A DNA stretch of 35,071 nucleotides from Rhizobiaceae bacterium (GTDB lineage Bacteria > Pseudomonadota > Alphaproteobacteria > Rhizobiales > Rhizobiaceae), in contig JANQKQ010000017.1 in assembly GCA_028281105.1 (NCBI GenBank), positions 1 through 35,071 on the forward strand, in the 5' to 3' direction. Positions 1 through 8,427 of the stretch are shown piece by piece. The notes beneath the pieces are model-generated. The model saw nothing but the letters and a program-made list of their open reading frames with translations, did no database searches and had not been told where the DNA came from. Position numbers and translations under genes: made by a program. Within the stretch, counting starts at the first letter, position 1; every line of letters begins with the position of its first letter.

Positions 1-668
1 CCGGAAATGGTGAAGAACGGCACGTTGGCTTCGCCGGCGATGGCGCGGGCCAGCAGCGTCTTACCGGTGCCCGGAGGGCCGACCAGCAGCACGCCGTGGG
101 GGATGCGTCCGCCCAGGCGCTGGAACTTCTGCGGGTCGCGCAGGAATTCGACGATCTCTTCCAAGTCTTCTTTGGCCTCGTCGACGCCGGCCACGTCCTC
201 GAACGTGACCCGGCCCTGGGCCTCGTTGAGCATCTTGGCCTTGGACTTGCCGAAGCCCAGCGCCTTGCCGGACGAGCCCTGCATCTGGCGCATGAAGAAG
301 ATCCACACGCCTAAGATGATGAACATCGGCAGCCAGGAGATCAGCACCGACAGGATGGAGGACGAGCCGTCGCTCTCGGGCTGGGCCGAGATCAGCACGC
401 CGCTTTCCTCAAGCCGCCGCACCAGTTCGGGGTCGTCGGGGGCGTAAGTCTCGAACGTGCCGCCGGAATCGGAGTAAGCGCCGGAGATCTGGCGGCCGGC
501 GATGGTGACGGATTTGACCCGGTTGTTTTCGACTTCCTGCAGGAAATCGGAATAGGCGATTTCGCGCGAGGCGGTTCGCTGCGCCGGGTTCTGGAACAGA
601 TTGAACAGCGCAATCAACAAGATGGCGATGATCGCCCACAATGCGAGGTTTCGAATATTCGAGTTCAT
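1..668 (-). CDS. ftsH: ATP-dependent zinc metalloprotease FtsH (5' part only)
   Basis: Membrane-anchored AAA+ protease that degrades misfolded membrane proteins and unstable regulators. The first 222 codons are present and the rest runs off the left edge, so the HEXXH zinc site is not visible. The N-terminus has a membrane segment at about residues 8-24, a periplasmic stretch, a second segment at about 122-145, then the start of the AAA domain with [20 protein letters not shown] and Walker A GPPGTGKT at 197-204 (bases 57-80). The ATG at 668 gives the usual short cytoplasmic start. No good Shine-Dalgarno precedes it. It follows tilS on the same strand after a 280-bp gap that contains a large palindrome and a plausible own promoter. 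The tilS-ftsH order is standard in proteobacteria. Confidence 0.97.
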   Translation of the reverse strand, partial: MNSNIRNLALWAIIAILLIALFNLFQNPAQRTASREIAYSDFLQEVENNRVKSVTIAGRQISGAYSDSGGTFETYAPDDPELVRRLEESGVLISAQPESDGSSSILSVLISWLPMFIILGVWIFFMRQMQGSSGKALGFGKSKAKMLNEAQGRVTFEDVAGVDEAKEDLEEIVEFLRDPQKFQRLGGRIPHGVLLVGPPGTGKTLLARAIAGEANVPFFTIS

Positions 669-740
669 CCGTGCTTTTCCGATCAGGAGGTCCCGTCCCC
701 GCAGCGGCCTTAGTTTCCCGCCGCGTGGGTGTACTCCGTA

Positions 741-769
741 AAAATAGGTTGGATTGGGGCCAATGCCAA
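741..769 (-). promoter_or_regulatory. Putative ftsH promoter, RpoH-like
   Basis: On the minus strand TTGGCA (769-764) is followed after 17 bp by TATTTT (746-741). Read as a heat-shock promoter, CTTG is followed after 18 bp by CCTATTT, close to the alphaproteobacterial sigma-32 pattern CTTG-N17/18-CYTATNT as I remember it. The start of transcription would lie near 734, giving a leader of about 66 nt before the ftsH ATG. ftsH is a classic RpoH target, which supports the reading. Confidence 0.5.
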
Positions 770-848
770 GTTCGAGGGCGTCGATAAACTCAATTTGTTC
801 GAGCGTGGTGAATGGTGGACGGTGTGTTCGTATCCCGCTAGCGCGGGA

Positions 849-932
849 TCGGCACCGGCCCTCTCCCCCTCCCAACCACCCACGGCAGTATCCTCGAGAG
901 GGTGGTTGGGAGGGGGAGAGGGCCGGTGCCGA
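849..932. repeat. Family P palindrome, copy 1 (tilS-ftsH gap)
   Basis: Perfect inverted repeat with 33-bp arms (849-881 and 900-932) and an 18-nt loop (882-899) containing GGCAGTATCCTCGAGA. It starts 16 bp downstream of the tilS stop. A small hairpin, ATCCCGC-TAGC-GCGGGAT (832-849), abuts its left end. Related copies lie at 7511-7592 and 34068-34151. No U-tract follows the hairpin on the minus strand, so it is not a standard intrinsic terminator. It could be a transcript-stabilising or processing hairpin, or a non-autonomous mobile palindrome. Confidence 0.9.
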
Positions 933-948
933 CTAACCACGAAAAAGC

Positions 949-2298
949 CTAGCCTTGGCTGCGCTCGTCGGTGCGGCGGCGGCTGGTGCGGGTGGCGTCG
1001 ATGGAGGAAATCCAGTCCATCAGCGGGCCGTCGCACGCCGGGCAGTAATGTTCGATGGCGCGCGCGCCGGCGGCGAGCGAAAGTCCGGGTTGCGGGCCGG
1101 CCGCATCGATCAGGACTGGGTGCAGCCGCCCGTCGACGGTTCGCAGCACCGGCATGGCGGCGAGCGCGCGGCGCGGCAGGACGGGCAGACGGCCGCCGCG
1201 GTCGGCTTCCATTCGCTCGATATCGGTGGGCGAAGGGGGGCCGACGGTGATCGTGCGGCCGCCGGAATTGGCGACGTGCAGCCGGCCGTCCCATAATATC
1301 CGCTCGCCGTCTTCGACCACGGTGGTGGGCAGGTTGCGCGCCTCGCGAAACACCCGCAAAGGGCCTTTGCCCGCTTCGACGACGCAGCGGCCCACATTGG
1401 TGCGAAAGCGCTCGCCGGTGCGCAGCTGGTCGATGATCTGCCGGGCGGACCGGGGCTTGATTAGATGTTCGCCGCCGCCGGCCGCCGCCACCACCGTCTG
1501 GACCGCCAGGGTCGCCACCGCGTCCGGCGCCGCCAGCAAATCATCGCGACGCGCGGCGAATACCGGGCCGGGCGTGCACGCTACCGACGATGTCAGCAGT
1601 TCGCCGGCGTCGCGGGCGGTCACCGCCCTGGCGCGGGTCATGAGCGAGGCGAAGCGCGTCAGGCGCGCCTTCAATTCAGGCTGGGCGGCCAGCCGCTGGC
1701 GCACGCGCACGCGCTCGAACGCGGTATCGGCGTTGGAGGGGTCTTCGATCCAGCTCTGGGATATGGCCTGCAGATAGGCGCGCAACTCCTCGCGCGCGAC
1801 GCCCAGCATCGGCCGCCACAGGATCGTGCCGCCGGGCAGCAGGGTGCGCGCGTTCATGCCGGCCAGCCCGCGGCCGGGTTCGCTTGCGCGTTTCAGCCGC
1901 ATGGCCACGGTCTCGGCCTGGTCGTCGGCGGTGTGCCCGCTCAGCACGATGCCGACATCGATGGCGGCGGCGAACTCCTCCAGCAGTTGGTAGCGGGCGT
2001 GGCGGGCGGACTGGGAAATCCCGGTGGCCGGCTTGACGCCGCCCCACGCCAAGGTGGTGTGGGGAACGGCGATGGTCTCGCACACGGTGGCGACGAAGGC
2101 GGCCTCGGCGGCGGCCTCCGGGCGCAGGCCGTGATCAATGGTGGCGGCGTGAAGCTCGCGGCCGGTTCTCAATGCCCAACTGTTGGCCAGGAACAGCAGC
2201 GCCATGGAATCGCTGCCGCCCGACACCGCGACGATGACCGGTCCGGTGTCCGTGATCGGGGTGAAAAGCTGGTCGGCGCGCAAGCGGGCCTCAGCCAT
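949..2298 (-). CDS. tilS: tRNA(Ile)-lysidine synthase TilS
   Basis: Cytoplasmic ligase that uses ATP and lysine to convert cytidine-34 of the CAU-anticodon tRNA-Ile to lysidine, so that it reads AUA. The predicted protein has 449 residues. The PP-loop ATP-pyrophosphatase motif VAVSGGSDS is at residues 23-31. Further family blocks are ATIDHGLRPEA, SGHTADDQAETVAMRL and WIEDPSNAD. I chose the ATG at 2298 because it places the PP-loop at the usual distance from the N-terminus and overlaps the cpoB stop codon by 8 bp, a typical translationally coupled junction. An in-frame upstream start at 2340 would lie deep inside cpoB. It is followed by ftsH after a palindrome-containing gap. Confidence 0.96.
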   Translation of the reverse strand: MAEARLRADQLFTPITDTGPVIVAVSGGSDSMALLFLANSWALRTGRELHAATIDHGLRPEAAAEAAFVATVCETIAVPHTTLAWGGVKPATGISQSARHARYQLLEEFAAAIDVGIVLSGHTADDQAETVAMRLKRASEPGRGLAGMNARTLLPGGTILWRPMLGVAREELRAYLQAISQSWIEDPSNADTAFERVRVRQRLAAQPELKARLTRFASLMTRARAVTARDAGELLTSSVACTPGPVFAARRDDLLAAPDAVATLAVQTVVAAAGGGEHLIKPRSARQIIDQLRTGERFRTNVGRCVVEAGKGPLRVFREARNLPTTVVEDGERILWDGRLHVANSGGRTITVGPPSPTDIERMEADRGGRLPVLPRRALAAMPVLRTVDGRLHPVLIDAAGPQPGLSLAAGARAIEHYCPACDGPLMDWISSIDATRTSRRRTDERSQG

Positions 2299-3217
2299 TG
2301 GTGCAGCTGGCGGACTGCTGTTCCGCCTCCACCCGCGCACGCACCGAGTTGGCCATCGACGGATAGCGCGTGTGCACCTTGGCGTAGGTCGCGCATGCCA
2401 GCTCCCGCTGGGACATTCCTGCCATGGTGACGCCGAGCTTCAACAGGGTCTGCGGGCCCATGCGGCTGTCCGGCCAGTTGGTGTGGGCGTCCAGGAAAAC
2501 CCGGGCCGCTTCCTCGAACTTGCCTTGCGCCAGCAGGCTCTCGCCCAGCCAGAAGCGCGCTTCGGCGATGCGCGGGCTGTCGGAATACAGTTCCGAGAAG
2601 GCGGTGAACGCCTGCTCGCCCGAAATATAATCGCCGGCCTGGACGAAGCGGTATCCACGCTCGTAGAGCTCGCCCTCGCCGCCCGGCAGGTTCTGGTCTG
2701 AAAGCGCGGCCTGTTGGGCGCCCGGCTGCTCGGGGGTCTGGTCGGCTTCGTCCACACCCAGCCCGCCCGTCAGATCGAGCGGCTTGCCCAGGGCGGTGTC
2801 GACCACATTGCCCAGTGAATCAAAGGTAATGGTGCCCAGCAGGTTTCCGCCGGCCTGGGCGCCGTCGGGAGCCGGGCCGACGAGTACGGTCTCGCCCGCA
2901 TCGGCGGAGCCCTGCGGCAGCTCAGGAGCGGAATCGTCGGTCTCGACGCCGGCGAGCTGATTTTCTGTAGACGGCAGGCCGCCCTGGCGCTGTTCGAGCT
3001 CCTGGAAGCGGAACTCGTTGTCCTCGCGGATACGGCGGAGCTGCTCCTGCAACTGCAGGATCTGAAAGGTCAGGTCCTCGACCATGCCGTTGAGCTGACG
3101 TACCTGTTCTTCAAGCTGACCCACGCGCAGCGCGGCGTCATTGCTTTGCGCGGACGCAGGCGCCGCCATCGCAGCGAAGATCGCCAGGGCAAGAACGAAG
3201 TTACGCAGCCGGTTCAT
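2291..3217 (-). CDS. cpoB: Cell division coordinator CpoB (YbgF), Tol-Pal associated
   Basis: Periplasmic TPR protein of the Tol-Pal locus. In E. coli CpoB links outer-membrane constriction to septal peptidoglycan synthesis. The 308-residue product has a signal peptide (hydrophobic residues 7-20, likely cleavage after ASA at 21-23). A coiled coil rich in Gln, Glu and Leu follows at about 32-80 (trimerisation region in the family). Next come an acidic, low-complexity linker of about 100 residues and a C-terminal TPR domain from about 185 (LYERGYRFVQAGDYISGEQA and later repeats). The linker is long compared with E. coli. It lies between a thioesterase gene and tilS, and its stop overlaps the tilS start by 8 bp. 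Confidence 0.94.
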   Translation of the reverse strand: MNRLRNFVLALAIFAAMAAPASAQSNDAALRVGQLEEQVRQLNGMVEDLTFQILQLQEQLRRIREDNEFRFQELEQRQGGLPSTENQLAGVETDDSAPELPQGSADAGETVLVGPAPDGAQAGGNLLGTITFDSLGNVVDTALGKPLDLTGGLGVDEADQTPEQPGAQQAALSDQNLPGGEGELYERGYRFVQAGDYISGEQAFTAFSELYSDSPRIAEARFWLGESLLAQGKFEEAARVFLDAHTNWPDSRMGPQTLLKLGVTMAGMSQRELACATYAKVHTRYPSMANSVRARVEAEQQSASCTNG

Positions 3218-3331
3218 GGTCGCAAGCCTGTCAGGTTAATCGCGCGGGCATAGTCCATCGCGGGCACGGAAACAACATAACAGGGCCAAATTTTGTCGAC
3301 CAGCCGGATCGGCTGCAGCGGGCAAAGCGGA

Positions 3332-3772
3332 TCAGGAGCCCATTTCGCCCGTCATCATGGTCGCCTGCATCTTGGCGACCAGCCGATTAGCGCCATCGTC
3401 GATCTGTCGGACCTCGCCCTCGCACACGGTCAGCGTCCGGCCCGGACGGATCACCTGGCCTATGGCGATGAAACGTTCGCCCGAGCTGGGCGCGAGAAAA
3501 TTCACCTTGAACTCGGCGGTCAGGACATCGTGGCCGGCCGGCGCCAGCGACAGCGCCGCATAGCCGCAGGCGCTGTCGACGATGGTCGTGGCGACGCCGG
3601 CATGCATAAAGCCGTGCTGCTGGCAGAAATTCTCCAGACGCTCATAGGCGATGACCACGCGGCCCGGCGTCAGTTCGGTGATGGACGCGCCAAGCGTCGT
3701 CATCATCGACTGGGCGGCAAAGCTGTCGCGGACTTTGGCGTCGAAATTCGGATCGCGCGGCTCGAAGGGCAT
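3332..3772 (-). CDS. PaaI-family hotdog-fold thioesterase
   Basis: Predicted acyl-CoA thioesterase of the PaaI/4HBT hotdog superfamily, 146 residues, cytoplasmic. The family signature is clear: HGFMHAGVATTIVDSACGYA at residues 53-72 carries the HGG-like turn and the acidic residue Asp66 expected in the PaaI active site, and the later AEFKVNFLAPSSGERFIAIG forms the central hotdog strands. The substrate cannot be told from the sequence. The gene sits between pal and cpoB, which are normally adjacent, so it looks like an insertion into the Tol-Pal cluster. It is 114 bp from cpoB and 119 bp from pal, so it is not tightly coupled to either. No strong ribosome binding site precedes the ATG. Confidence 0.9.
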   Translation of the reverse strand: MPFEPRDPNFDAKVRDSFAAQSMMTTLGASITELTPGRVVIAYERLENFCQQHGFMHAGVATTIVDSACGYAALSLAPAGHDVLTAEFKVNFLAPSSGERFIAIGQVIRPGRTLTVCEGEVRQIDDGANRLVAKMQATMMTGEMGS

Positions 3773-3854
3773 ATTTATTTATCTCGCGGCTATTCCTCGC
3801 TGCGCTCGGGCCTGCGATGGCGCGCGCTGACCGCGCGACGGCCGGTCGGCCTTG

Positions 3855-3871
3855 CGAACCCTTCGGGTTCG
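3855..3871. repeat. Short perfect hairpin between pal and the thioesterase gene
   Basis: CGAACCC-TTC-GGGTTCG is a 7-bp stem with a 3-nt loop, lying in the 119-bp gap downstream of pal. On the plus strand it is followed by AATTTT, but no plus-strand gene ends here. On the minus strand no T-tract follows. It may act as a weak processing or pausing structure after pal. Its function is unknown. Confidence 0.45.
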
Positions 3872-3891
3872 AATTTTGCCAGCCGGGGCAG

Positions 3892-4389
3892 TCAGCCTGA
3901 CGGAGCAACCAGCAAAGTCACCGCGCGACGATTCTGTGACCAGCAGGAGATGTCGTTACACACCGCAACCGGGCGTTCCTTGCCATACGAGATGGTGCGG
4001 ATGCGGCTGGCGGGGACGCCGCGCGCGATCAGATAGTCCTTGGTAGCGGCCGCGCGGCGTGCGCCGAGGGCCAGGTTGTATTCGCGCGTGCCGCGTTCGT
4101 CGGCATGGCCTTCGACGGTGACCGGGTGGTTGACGTAGCGGGCCAGCCATTGGGCCTGCTTGTCCAGCGTCGTGCGGGACGTCGCGGTGAGCACGGCCGA
4201 GTCGGTCTCGAAGAACACCCGGTCGCCGACATTGACGGTGAAGTCCTGTTGCGAACCGGGCGCGGCGTTGTTGAGGCCAAGATCGCCGGCATTGTCCGGC
4301 AGGTTCTTGGTTTCACAAGCGGCAAGCGCGACCGCGGCAGCCAGCAGCAGCCCGGCGCGTGCGTTGAGGAAAGAACGTGCGCGCAGCAT
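3892..4389 (-). CDS. pal: Peptidoglycan-associated lipoprotein Pal
   Basis: Outer-membrane lipoprotein that tethers the outer membrane to peptidoglycan and cycles between TolB-bound and peptidoglycan-bound states. The 165-residue product has a lipoprotein signal peptide ending in the lipobox ALAAC with acylated Cys25, a flexible linker, and an OmpA-like domain from about residue 50. The peptidoglycan-binding block GHADERGTREYNLALGARRA covers residues 94-113, including the conserved Asp and Arg. A strong ribosome binding site, AAAGGAG, precedes the ATG. It lies 171 bp downstream of tolB. The gap has a GGGG/CCCC inverted repeat around 4439-4451 but no convincing terminator. Confidence 0.97.
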   Translation of the reverse strand: MLRARSFLNARAGLLLAAAVALAACETKNLPDNAGDLGLNNAAPGSQQDFTVNVGDRVFFETDSAVLTATSRTTLDKQAQWLARYVNHPVTVEGHADERGTREYNLALGARRAAATKDYLIARGVPASRIRTISYGKERPVAVCNDISCWSQNRRAVTLLVAPSG

Positions 4390-4560
4390 CGTTCACTACT
4401 CCTTTATCCAATCTGTTGAGGCCCCAATAACCATGACGGGGTTAAGCCCCCATCAAGAAACGGGGTAAACGAACTCTAAATCGCGTAGAAATCCGTTGAG
4501 GCCATCACCCCGCTTCGCGCCACCCTTGCCGGGCCTTTTTGGCGAAACGGCGGCGGGCGA

Positions 4561-5868
4561 TCAATTGAGCGGTGGCGACCAGGCCGGGTCGGAGGCGAAC
4601 GCGGGAGTGGCGATCTGCCGCTCGTTGTACCCGGTCAGGTCGATGGAGAAGAGCTTGGCGCCGCCATTCTCGCCCAGGCTCTCGCGGAAGAACATCAGCA
4701 CCCGGCCGTTGGGCGCCCAGGTGGGGCCTTCGTTGTGAAAGCCTTCGGTCAGGACCCGCTCGCGGCTGCCGTCCGGCTGCATCACGCCGATCAGGAACTT
4801 GCCGCCGGACTGTTTGGTGAACGCGATCAAATCGCCGCGCGGCGACCATACCGGCGTGGAGTATGAGCCGGTGCCGAACGAGATGCGGGTCTGGCCGCTG
4901 CCGTCGGCGTTCATCACATAGAGCTGCTGGCGGCCGCCACGGTCGGATTCGAACACGATGCGGGTGCCGTCTGGCGAATAGGACGGGGCGGTGTCGATCG
5001 CGGCGGAATTGGTGAGCCGGGTGGTGGCGCGGGTGGCCAGGTCCATGGTGTAGATGTTGGCGTTACCGTCCTGCTGCAGGCTCATGACGATCTTGCGCCC
5101 GTCGGGCGAGAACCTGGGCGCGAACGTCATGCCGGGGAAATCGCCGACGATCCGGCGTTCGCCGGTCTCGATCTGCAGCAGATAGACCCTGGGTTGGCCG
5201 CCCTCGAACGACATGTAGGTGATTTCCTGCCTGGTGGGCGAGAAGCGCGGGGTCAGCACCAAATCGTTGCCACGGGTGAGCAACTGAACGTTGGCGCCGT
5301 CCTGGTCCATGATGGCCAGCCGCTTGACCCGCTTCGATTTGGGCCCGGTCTCGTCGACGAAGACGATGCGGGTGTCGAAGTAGCCTTTTTCGCCGGTCAG
5401 CCGCTCATAGATCGCATCGGCGATGATGTGGGCGACGCGGCGCCAGTTGTCCGGCGTGGTGAAGAACTGCTGGCCGGTCATCTGCTCGGCGCCGAACACG
5501 TCCCAAAGGCGGAACTCGGCGCGCAGGCGGCCGTCGGGCTGGGCGATCACCCGGCCGGTGACCAGCGCCTGGGCGTTGATGAGTTGCCAGTCCTCGAACC
5601 GGGGCATGATGTCGGGGTCGGTTACCTTTTGGAGGAACGCGGCCGGCTCGATCGGCGCGAACAGGCCGGAGCTGCGCAGGTCCTGATCGATCACAGCGAC
5701 GATGTCGCGGGCGATCTGACCCTGGGCGGGTTCGGCCGAAAACGGGGTGATGGCGATGGGTAACGGCTTGACGTTGCCCTTGGTGATGTCGATCTCGACG
5801 CGGGCGTGGGCGGGCGTAAGCGCCAGAGACGCCAACAAGATGAGAAGCAAAGCTGCGATGCGCTTCAT
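4561..5868 (-). CDS. tolB: Tol-Pal system beta-propeller protein TolB
   Basis: Periplasmic component of Tol-Pal that binds Pal and, through its N-terminus, TolA. The predicted protein has 435 residues, the usual length. A signal peptide ([17 protein letters not shown], cleavage near AHA at 20-22) is followed by the alpha/beta N-terminal domain. A six-bladed propeller follows, built from repeats of the type [42 protein letters not shown] and [13 protein letters not shown] chose the ATG at 5868 because it gives a clean signal peptide. The frame stays open upstream to 5955, but that extension would place 29 polar residues before the leader and overlap tolA. It follows tolA after 64 bp. Confidence 0.96.
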   Translation of the reverse strand: MKRIAALLLILLASLALTPAHARVEIDITKGNVKPLPIAITPFSAEPAQGQIARDIVAVIDQDLRSSGLFAPIEPAAFLQKVTDPDIMPRFEDWQLINAQALVTGRVIAQPDGRLRAEFRLWDVFGAEQMTGQQFFTTPDNWRRVAHIIADAIYERLTGEKGYFDTRIVFVDETGPKSKRVKRLAIMDQDGANVQLLTRGNDLVLTPRFSPTRQEITYMSFEGGQPRVYLLQIETGERRIVGDFPGMTFAPRFSPDGRKIVMSLQQDGNANIYTMDLATRATTRLTNSAAIDTAPSYSPDGTRIVFESDRGGRQQLYVMNADGSGQTRISFGTGSYSTPVWSPRGDLIAFTKQSGGKFLIGVMQPDGSRERVLTEGFHNEGPTWAPNGRVLMFFRESLGENGGAKLFSIDLTGYNERQIATPAFASDPAWSPPLN

Positions 5869-5932
5869 GTTCTTAATTCTCGGAGATGGACGGATGGTGG
5901 AGGTTGAAACGCCGGGAACGGAGTAGTTGCGG

Positions 5933-6997
5933 TCAGAACATATCGCTTGGATCAAAATTCACTACCACCTTGGACCAGGTATCATATTTTTCTTTTGGGA
6001 GATTGTAAGGCGCGCATCGAAGTACGGCGCGGCGCGCGCTCTCGGCAAACGCGCGTCTCGTATTGGGCTCGCCGCCGCTTGCGGCCACCCGCGGCGCTCC
6101 GGTTATCCGGCCGTCCTTGTCCAGGTCCATGGTGATGGTCACCCGCATCTCCTCGGCTCCCGACATGCCGATCGGCACCAGCCAGCATTGTTCTATCGCC
6201 GCGCGCAGCGCGTCCATTTCGCTCTGGCTTAGCTGGTCGGCGGAAGACGGGCGGTTGGTGCCCAGCGAGGGATCGCGTTCGGACCGTTTGGCGCCGGCGG
6301 CGGAGGGGTCCTGGCGGTTGATGAGCGCGGAGATCTGATCCAGCGTCGCCTCGTCGCTCTCCTCGGGGTTCGATTGGGAGCGGTTGGCGGCGGTCTGGTC
6401 GGGCGTCTTGCGCTCGGTCGTCTTCGCCGTCTGAGGCTTGGGCGGATCGGGGCGCGCGGTGGGCGTGGGCACATTGTCGGGCAACTGCACCTCTTCGTCG
6501 ACGGCTTCCGGTTCGGCCTGCGCCTCTTCGACCGGTTCTTCGCGCACCGGGGCGGCCGGCTCGTTGAGCGCCGCCAGTTCGGTGGCCGGCGCCGGCGTGT
6601 CTTCGCGGGCGGTATCGGCGGGTTCGGTTACAGGTTCCGGTTCGGGCTCCGGCTCCGGCTCGGGGGTGGCCGGTGCGGCGCTCGGCTGGACCGGCTGCGG
6701 CGCGGCCTCGCCATCGCGCACCGGCTCGGCGTCGATGTCGGCGTCGCCTACGTTTTCCGCCTGTTCCTGAGTTTGCGGGTTGCGGGTGGGAACGGGCGCG
6801 GGCAGCGGGCTGGCTTCGGCCTCCTTGGCGCCTTCGATCGAGCGGGTGAGTTCCTCGATCGGCACGATATCGACCGGCACCGCCTCGACGTTGACCATCT
6901 GCAGCGGCTCTGGGCCCTGCAGCGAGACCAGGCCCCAGGCGAGGAGGGCTGCGTGAGCCGCGCTAGAGACAGTGGCACCCAGTTTCATCGAACTCAT
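5933..6997 (-). CDS. tolA: Cell envelope protein TolA
   Basis: Inner-membrane anchored protein that spans the periplasm and transmits proton-motive energy from TolQR to TolB-Pal. The 354-residue product has one N-terminal membrane segment (about residues 8-27, [13 protein letters not shown]). A long Pro/Glu/Ala-rich domain follows (about 55-215) with runs of EPEPEP instead of the Ala/Lys helix of E. coli TolA. The compact C-terminal domain (about 250-354) contains [11 protein letters not shown], a TolA/TonB-like strand [15 protein letters not shown], and [11 protein letters not shown]. Its position between tolR and tolB supports the identity, which sequence similarity alone would leave weak because TolA diverges quickly. 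Confidence 0.93.
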   Translation of the reverse strand: MSSMKLGATVSSAAHAALLAWGLVSLQGPEPLQMVNVEAVPVDIVPIEELTRSIEGAKEAEASPLPAPVPTRNPQTQEQAENVGDADIDAEPVRDGEAAPQPVQPSAAPATPEPEPEPEPEPVTEPADTAREDTPAPATELAALNEPAAPVREEPVEEAQAEPEAVDEEVQLPDNVPTPTARPDPPKPQTAKTTERKTPDQTAANRSQSNPEESDEATLDQISALINRQDPSAAGAKRSERDPSLGTNRPSSADQLSQSEMDALRAAIEQCWLVPIGMSGAEEMRVTITMDLDKDGRITGAPRVAASGGEPNTRRAFAESARRAVLRCAPYNLPKEKYDTWSKVVVNFDPSDMF

Positions 6998-7040
6998 CCG
7001 GTGGCGCGCAGCGTGGTCACATCCTCGCGCCGGTCATCGC

Positions 7041-7490
7041 CTATTGTTCCTGCTCTTGGAGGGTGACCAGGCCGATGCGCGAATAGCCGGCGGCCGAGAT
7101 GCGGGCCATCACCCGCATCACCGTGCCGTAATCGGCGGTGCGGTCACCGCGCACATAGATGCGTTCCTCGTAGCCTGCGCGTGCGATCGCCGCGAGCTTG
7201 GGCACCACCTCCTCGATCGGCACCTCGGTTTCCTGCAGGAAGACGCGGCCGGCCTCGTCGACGGAAACGGTGATCGGCTGCACCTCGGAATTGAGCGGCT
7301 TGGCGGCAGTCTCCGGCAGGTCGATCGGCACGCCGACGGTCAGCAGCGGCGCGGTCACCATGAAGATGATCAGCAGCACCAGCATCACGTCGACGAACGG
7401 GGTGACGTTGATCTCGCTCATCGGCTGGTAGCGGCGCGTGCGCCGGCGCTTGGAGCCCGAGCGCATGGTGGTGGCAGATGAAACAGCCAT
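7041..7490 (-). CDS. tolR: TolR, ExbD/TolR-family proton channel subunit
   Basis: Inner-membrane subunit that with TolQ forms the proton-driven motor of the Tol-Pal system. The 149-residue product has a basic cytoplasmic N-terminus, then MSEINVTPFVDVMLVLLIIF from residue 24. The channel Asp34 lies inside the single membrane segment (about 32-50). A periplasmic domain ends in TVMRVMARISAAGYSRIGLV, as in the family. It is separated from tolQ by 136 bp that contain a large palindrome, unlike the usual tight tolQR spacing. Only a weak GAAAG precedes the ATG. tolA follows after 43 bp. Confidence 0.96.
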   Translation of the reverse strand: MAVSSATTMRSGSKRRRTRRYQPMSEINVTPFVDVMLVLLIIFMVTAPLLTVGVPIDLPETAAKPLNSEVQPITVSVDEAGRVFLQETEVPIEEVVPKLAAIARAGYEERIYVRGDRTADYGTVMRVMARISAAGYSRIGLVTLQEQEQ

Positions 7491-7510
7491 GATTGTCTTT
7501 CATAGTCTCT

Positions 7511-7592
7511 CGGCTCCGGACCGCTCCCCCTCCCAAACACCCTCTCGAGGATACTTCCGTGGGTGGTTGGGAGGGGGAGCGGGCCGGAGCCG
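7511..7592. repeat. Family P palindrome, copy 2 (tolQ-tolR gap)
   Basis: Inverted repeat with 32-bp arms (7511-7542 and 7561-7592, two mismatches) and an 18-nt loop that on the minus strand matches the copy-1 loop at 17 of 18 positions. It is therefore in the opposite orientation to copies 1 and 3. A small hairpin, TCCCGC-GTCA-GCGGGA (7595-7610), sits next to its right end, the counterpart of the one beside copy 1. It begins 34 bp after the tolQ stop and ends 20 bp before the tolR start, inside the operon. Confidence 0.9.
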
Positions 7593-7626
7593 TGTCCCGC
7601 GTCAGCGGGAAATCACCCAATCTTCT

Positions 7627-8427
7627 TCAGCCGGCGTCTCGCGGCTTGTTTCTTTCATCAATCTGGCGCGAAAGTATGGCGGAGAACTCGTCGGCGAACG
7701 CTTCCAGCCGCGTGGTGATCTTGGAAACGTCCGACGACAGCTTGTTGTAGAAGATGGTGGCGGGGATCGCCGCCAGCAGGCCCAGCGCGGTCGCCAGCAG
7801 CGCCTCGGCGATGCCCGGAGCGACGACCGCCAGATTGGTCGACTTGGAGCCGGCGATCGCCTGGAACGAGGTCATGATGCCGACGACCGTGCCGAACAGG
7901 CCGATGAAGGGCGCGGCCGATCCGACGGTGGCCAGGAACATCAGCCGGCGCTCCAGCCGTTCGGCCTCGCGTGACAGCGAAACATCGAGCACCTTGTCGA
8001 TGCGGGTCTGCAGGCCGATCTGCGAGCTGGCGCCGCGCTCGTAGGAGCGCTTCCATTCATGCATGGCGGAGACGAACAACGCGCCCATGCCGGTGGGCAT
8101 CTTGTCGGCCAGCGAGCGGTACAGCTCTTCCAGCGAGGTGCCGGACCAGAAGGTCTTTTCGAACCGGTCGAGCTGCCGGCGGGTGCGCGTGTACAGGAAC
8201 CACTTGTCGATGATGATGGCCCAGCTCCACACCGATGCCAGCAACAGGCCGATGATGACCGCCTTGACGATCCAGCCAGCCTGCCAGAACAGGTCGAGCA
8301 TGGAAGGGGCATTGGCGGCGGCCAGATGACCGGCCTCGACCTGGGCGGCCGCGTCGACGGGAAAGGCGGCGACACCAGCCAGCCCGGCTGCGATCAGCGG
8401 CCAGCGAGGGCAAACGGTCAAGCGCAT
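7627..8427 (-). CDS. tolQ: TolQ, MotA/TolQ/ExbB-family proton channel subunit
   Basis: Inner-membrane subunit forming the pentameric part of the TolQR motor. The 266-residue product has the three family membrane segments: about 48-72 (AGWIVKAVIIGLLLASVWSW), then two around the conserved block FLATVGSAAPFIGLFGTVVG and GIAEALLATALGLLAAIPAT. The cytoplasmic loop lies between the first and second. It carries an extra N-terminal stretch of about 30 residues resembling a signal peptide (PLIAAGLAGVAAFPVDAAAQ). The ATG at 8427 is supported by AAAGG six bases upstream, so the extension is probably real. It heads the tol genes, 193 bp after ybgC. That gap holds a GC-rich inverted repeat and a near-consensus CtrA-type site. 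Confidence 0.95.
   Translation of the reverse strand: MRLTVCPRWPLIAAGLAGVAAFPVDAAAQVEAGHLAAANAPSMLDLFWQAGWIVKAVIIGLLLASVWSWAIIIDKWFLYTRTRRQLDRFEKTFWSGTSLEELYRSLADKMPTGMGALFVSAMHEWKRSYERGASSQIGLQTRIDKVLDVSLSREAERLERRLMFLATVGSAAPFIGLFGTVVGIMTSFQAIAGSKSTNLAVVAPGIAEALLATALGLLAAIPATIFYNKLSSDVSKITTRLEAFADEFSAILSRQIDERNKPRDAG

Noticed and set aside
849-932. Family P palindromes as ordinary Rho-independent terminators
   Set aside because: The stems are far longer than usual terminators and none is followed by a T-tract on the transcribed strand. Two lie inside operons.
3855-3890. GGGTTCGAAT followed by GCCAGCCGGGGCA, resembling a tRNA T-loop and 3' end
   Set aside because: The flanking stem does not pair and no anticodon or D arm is present. 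The motif is part of a short hairpin.
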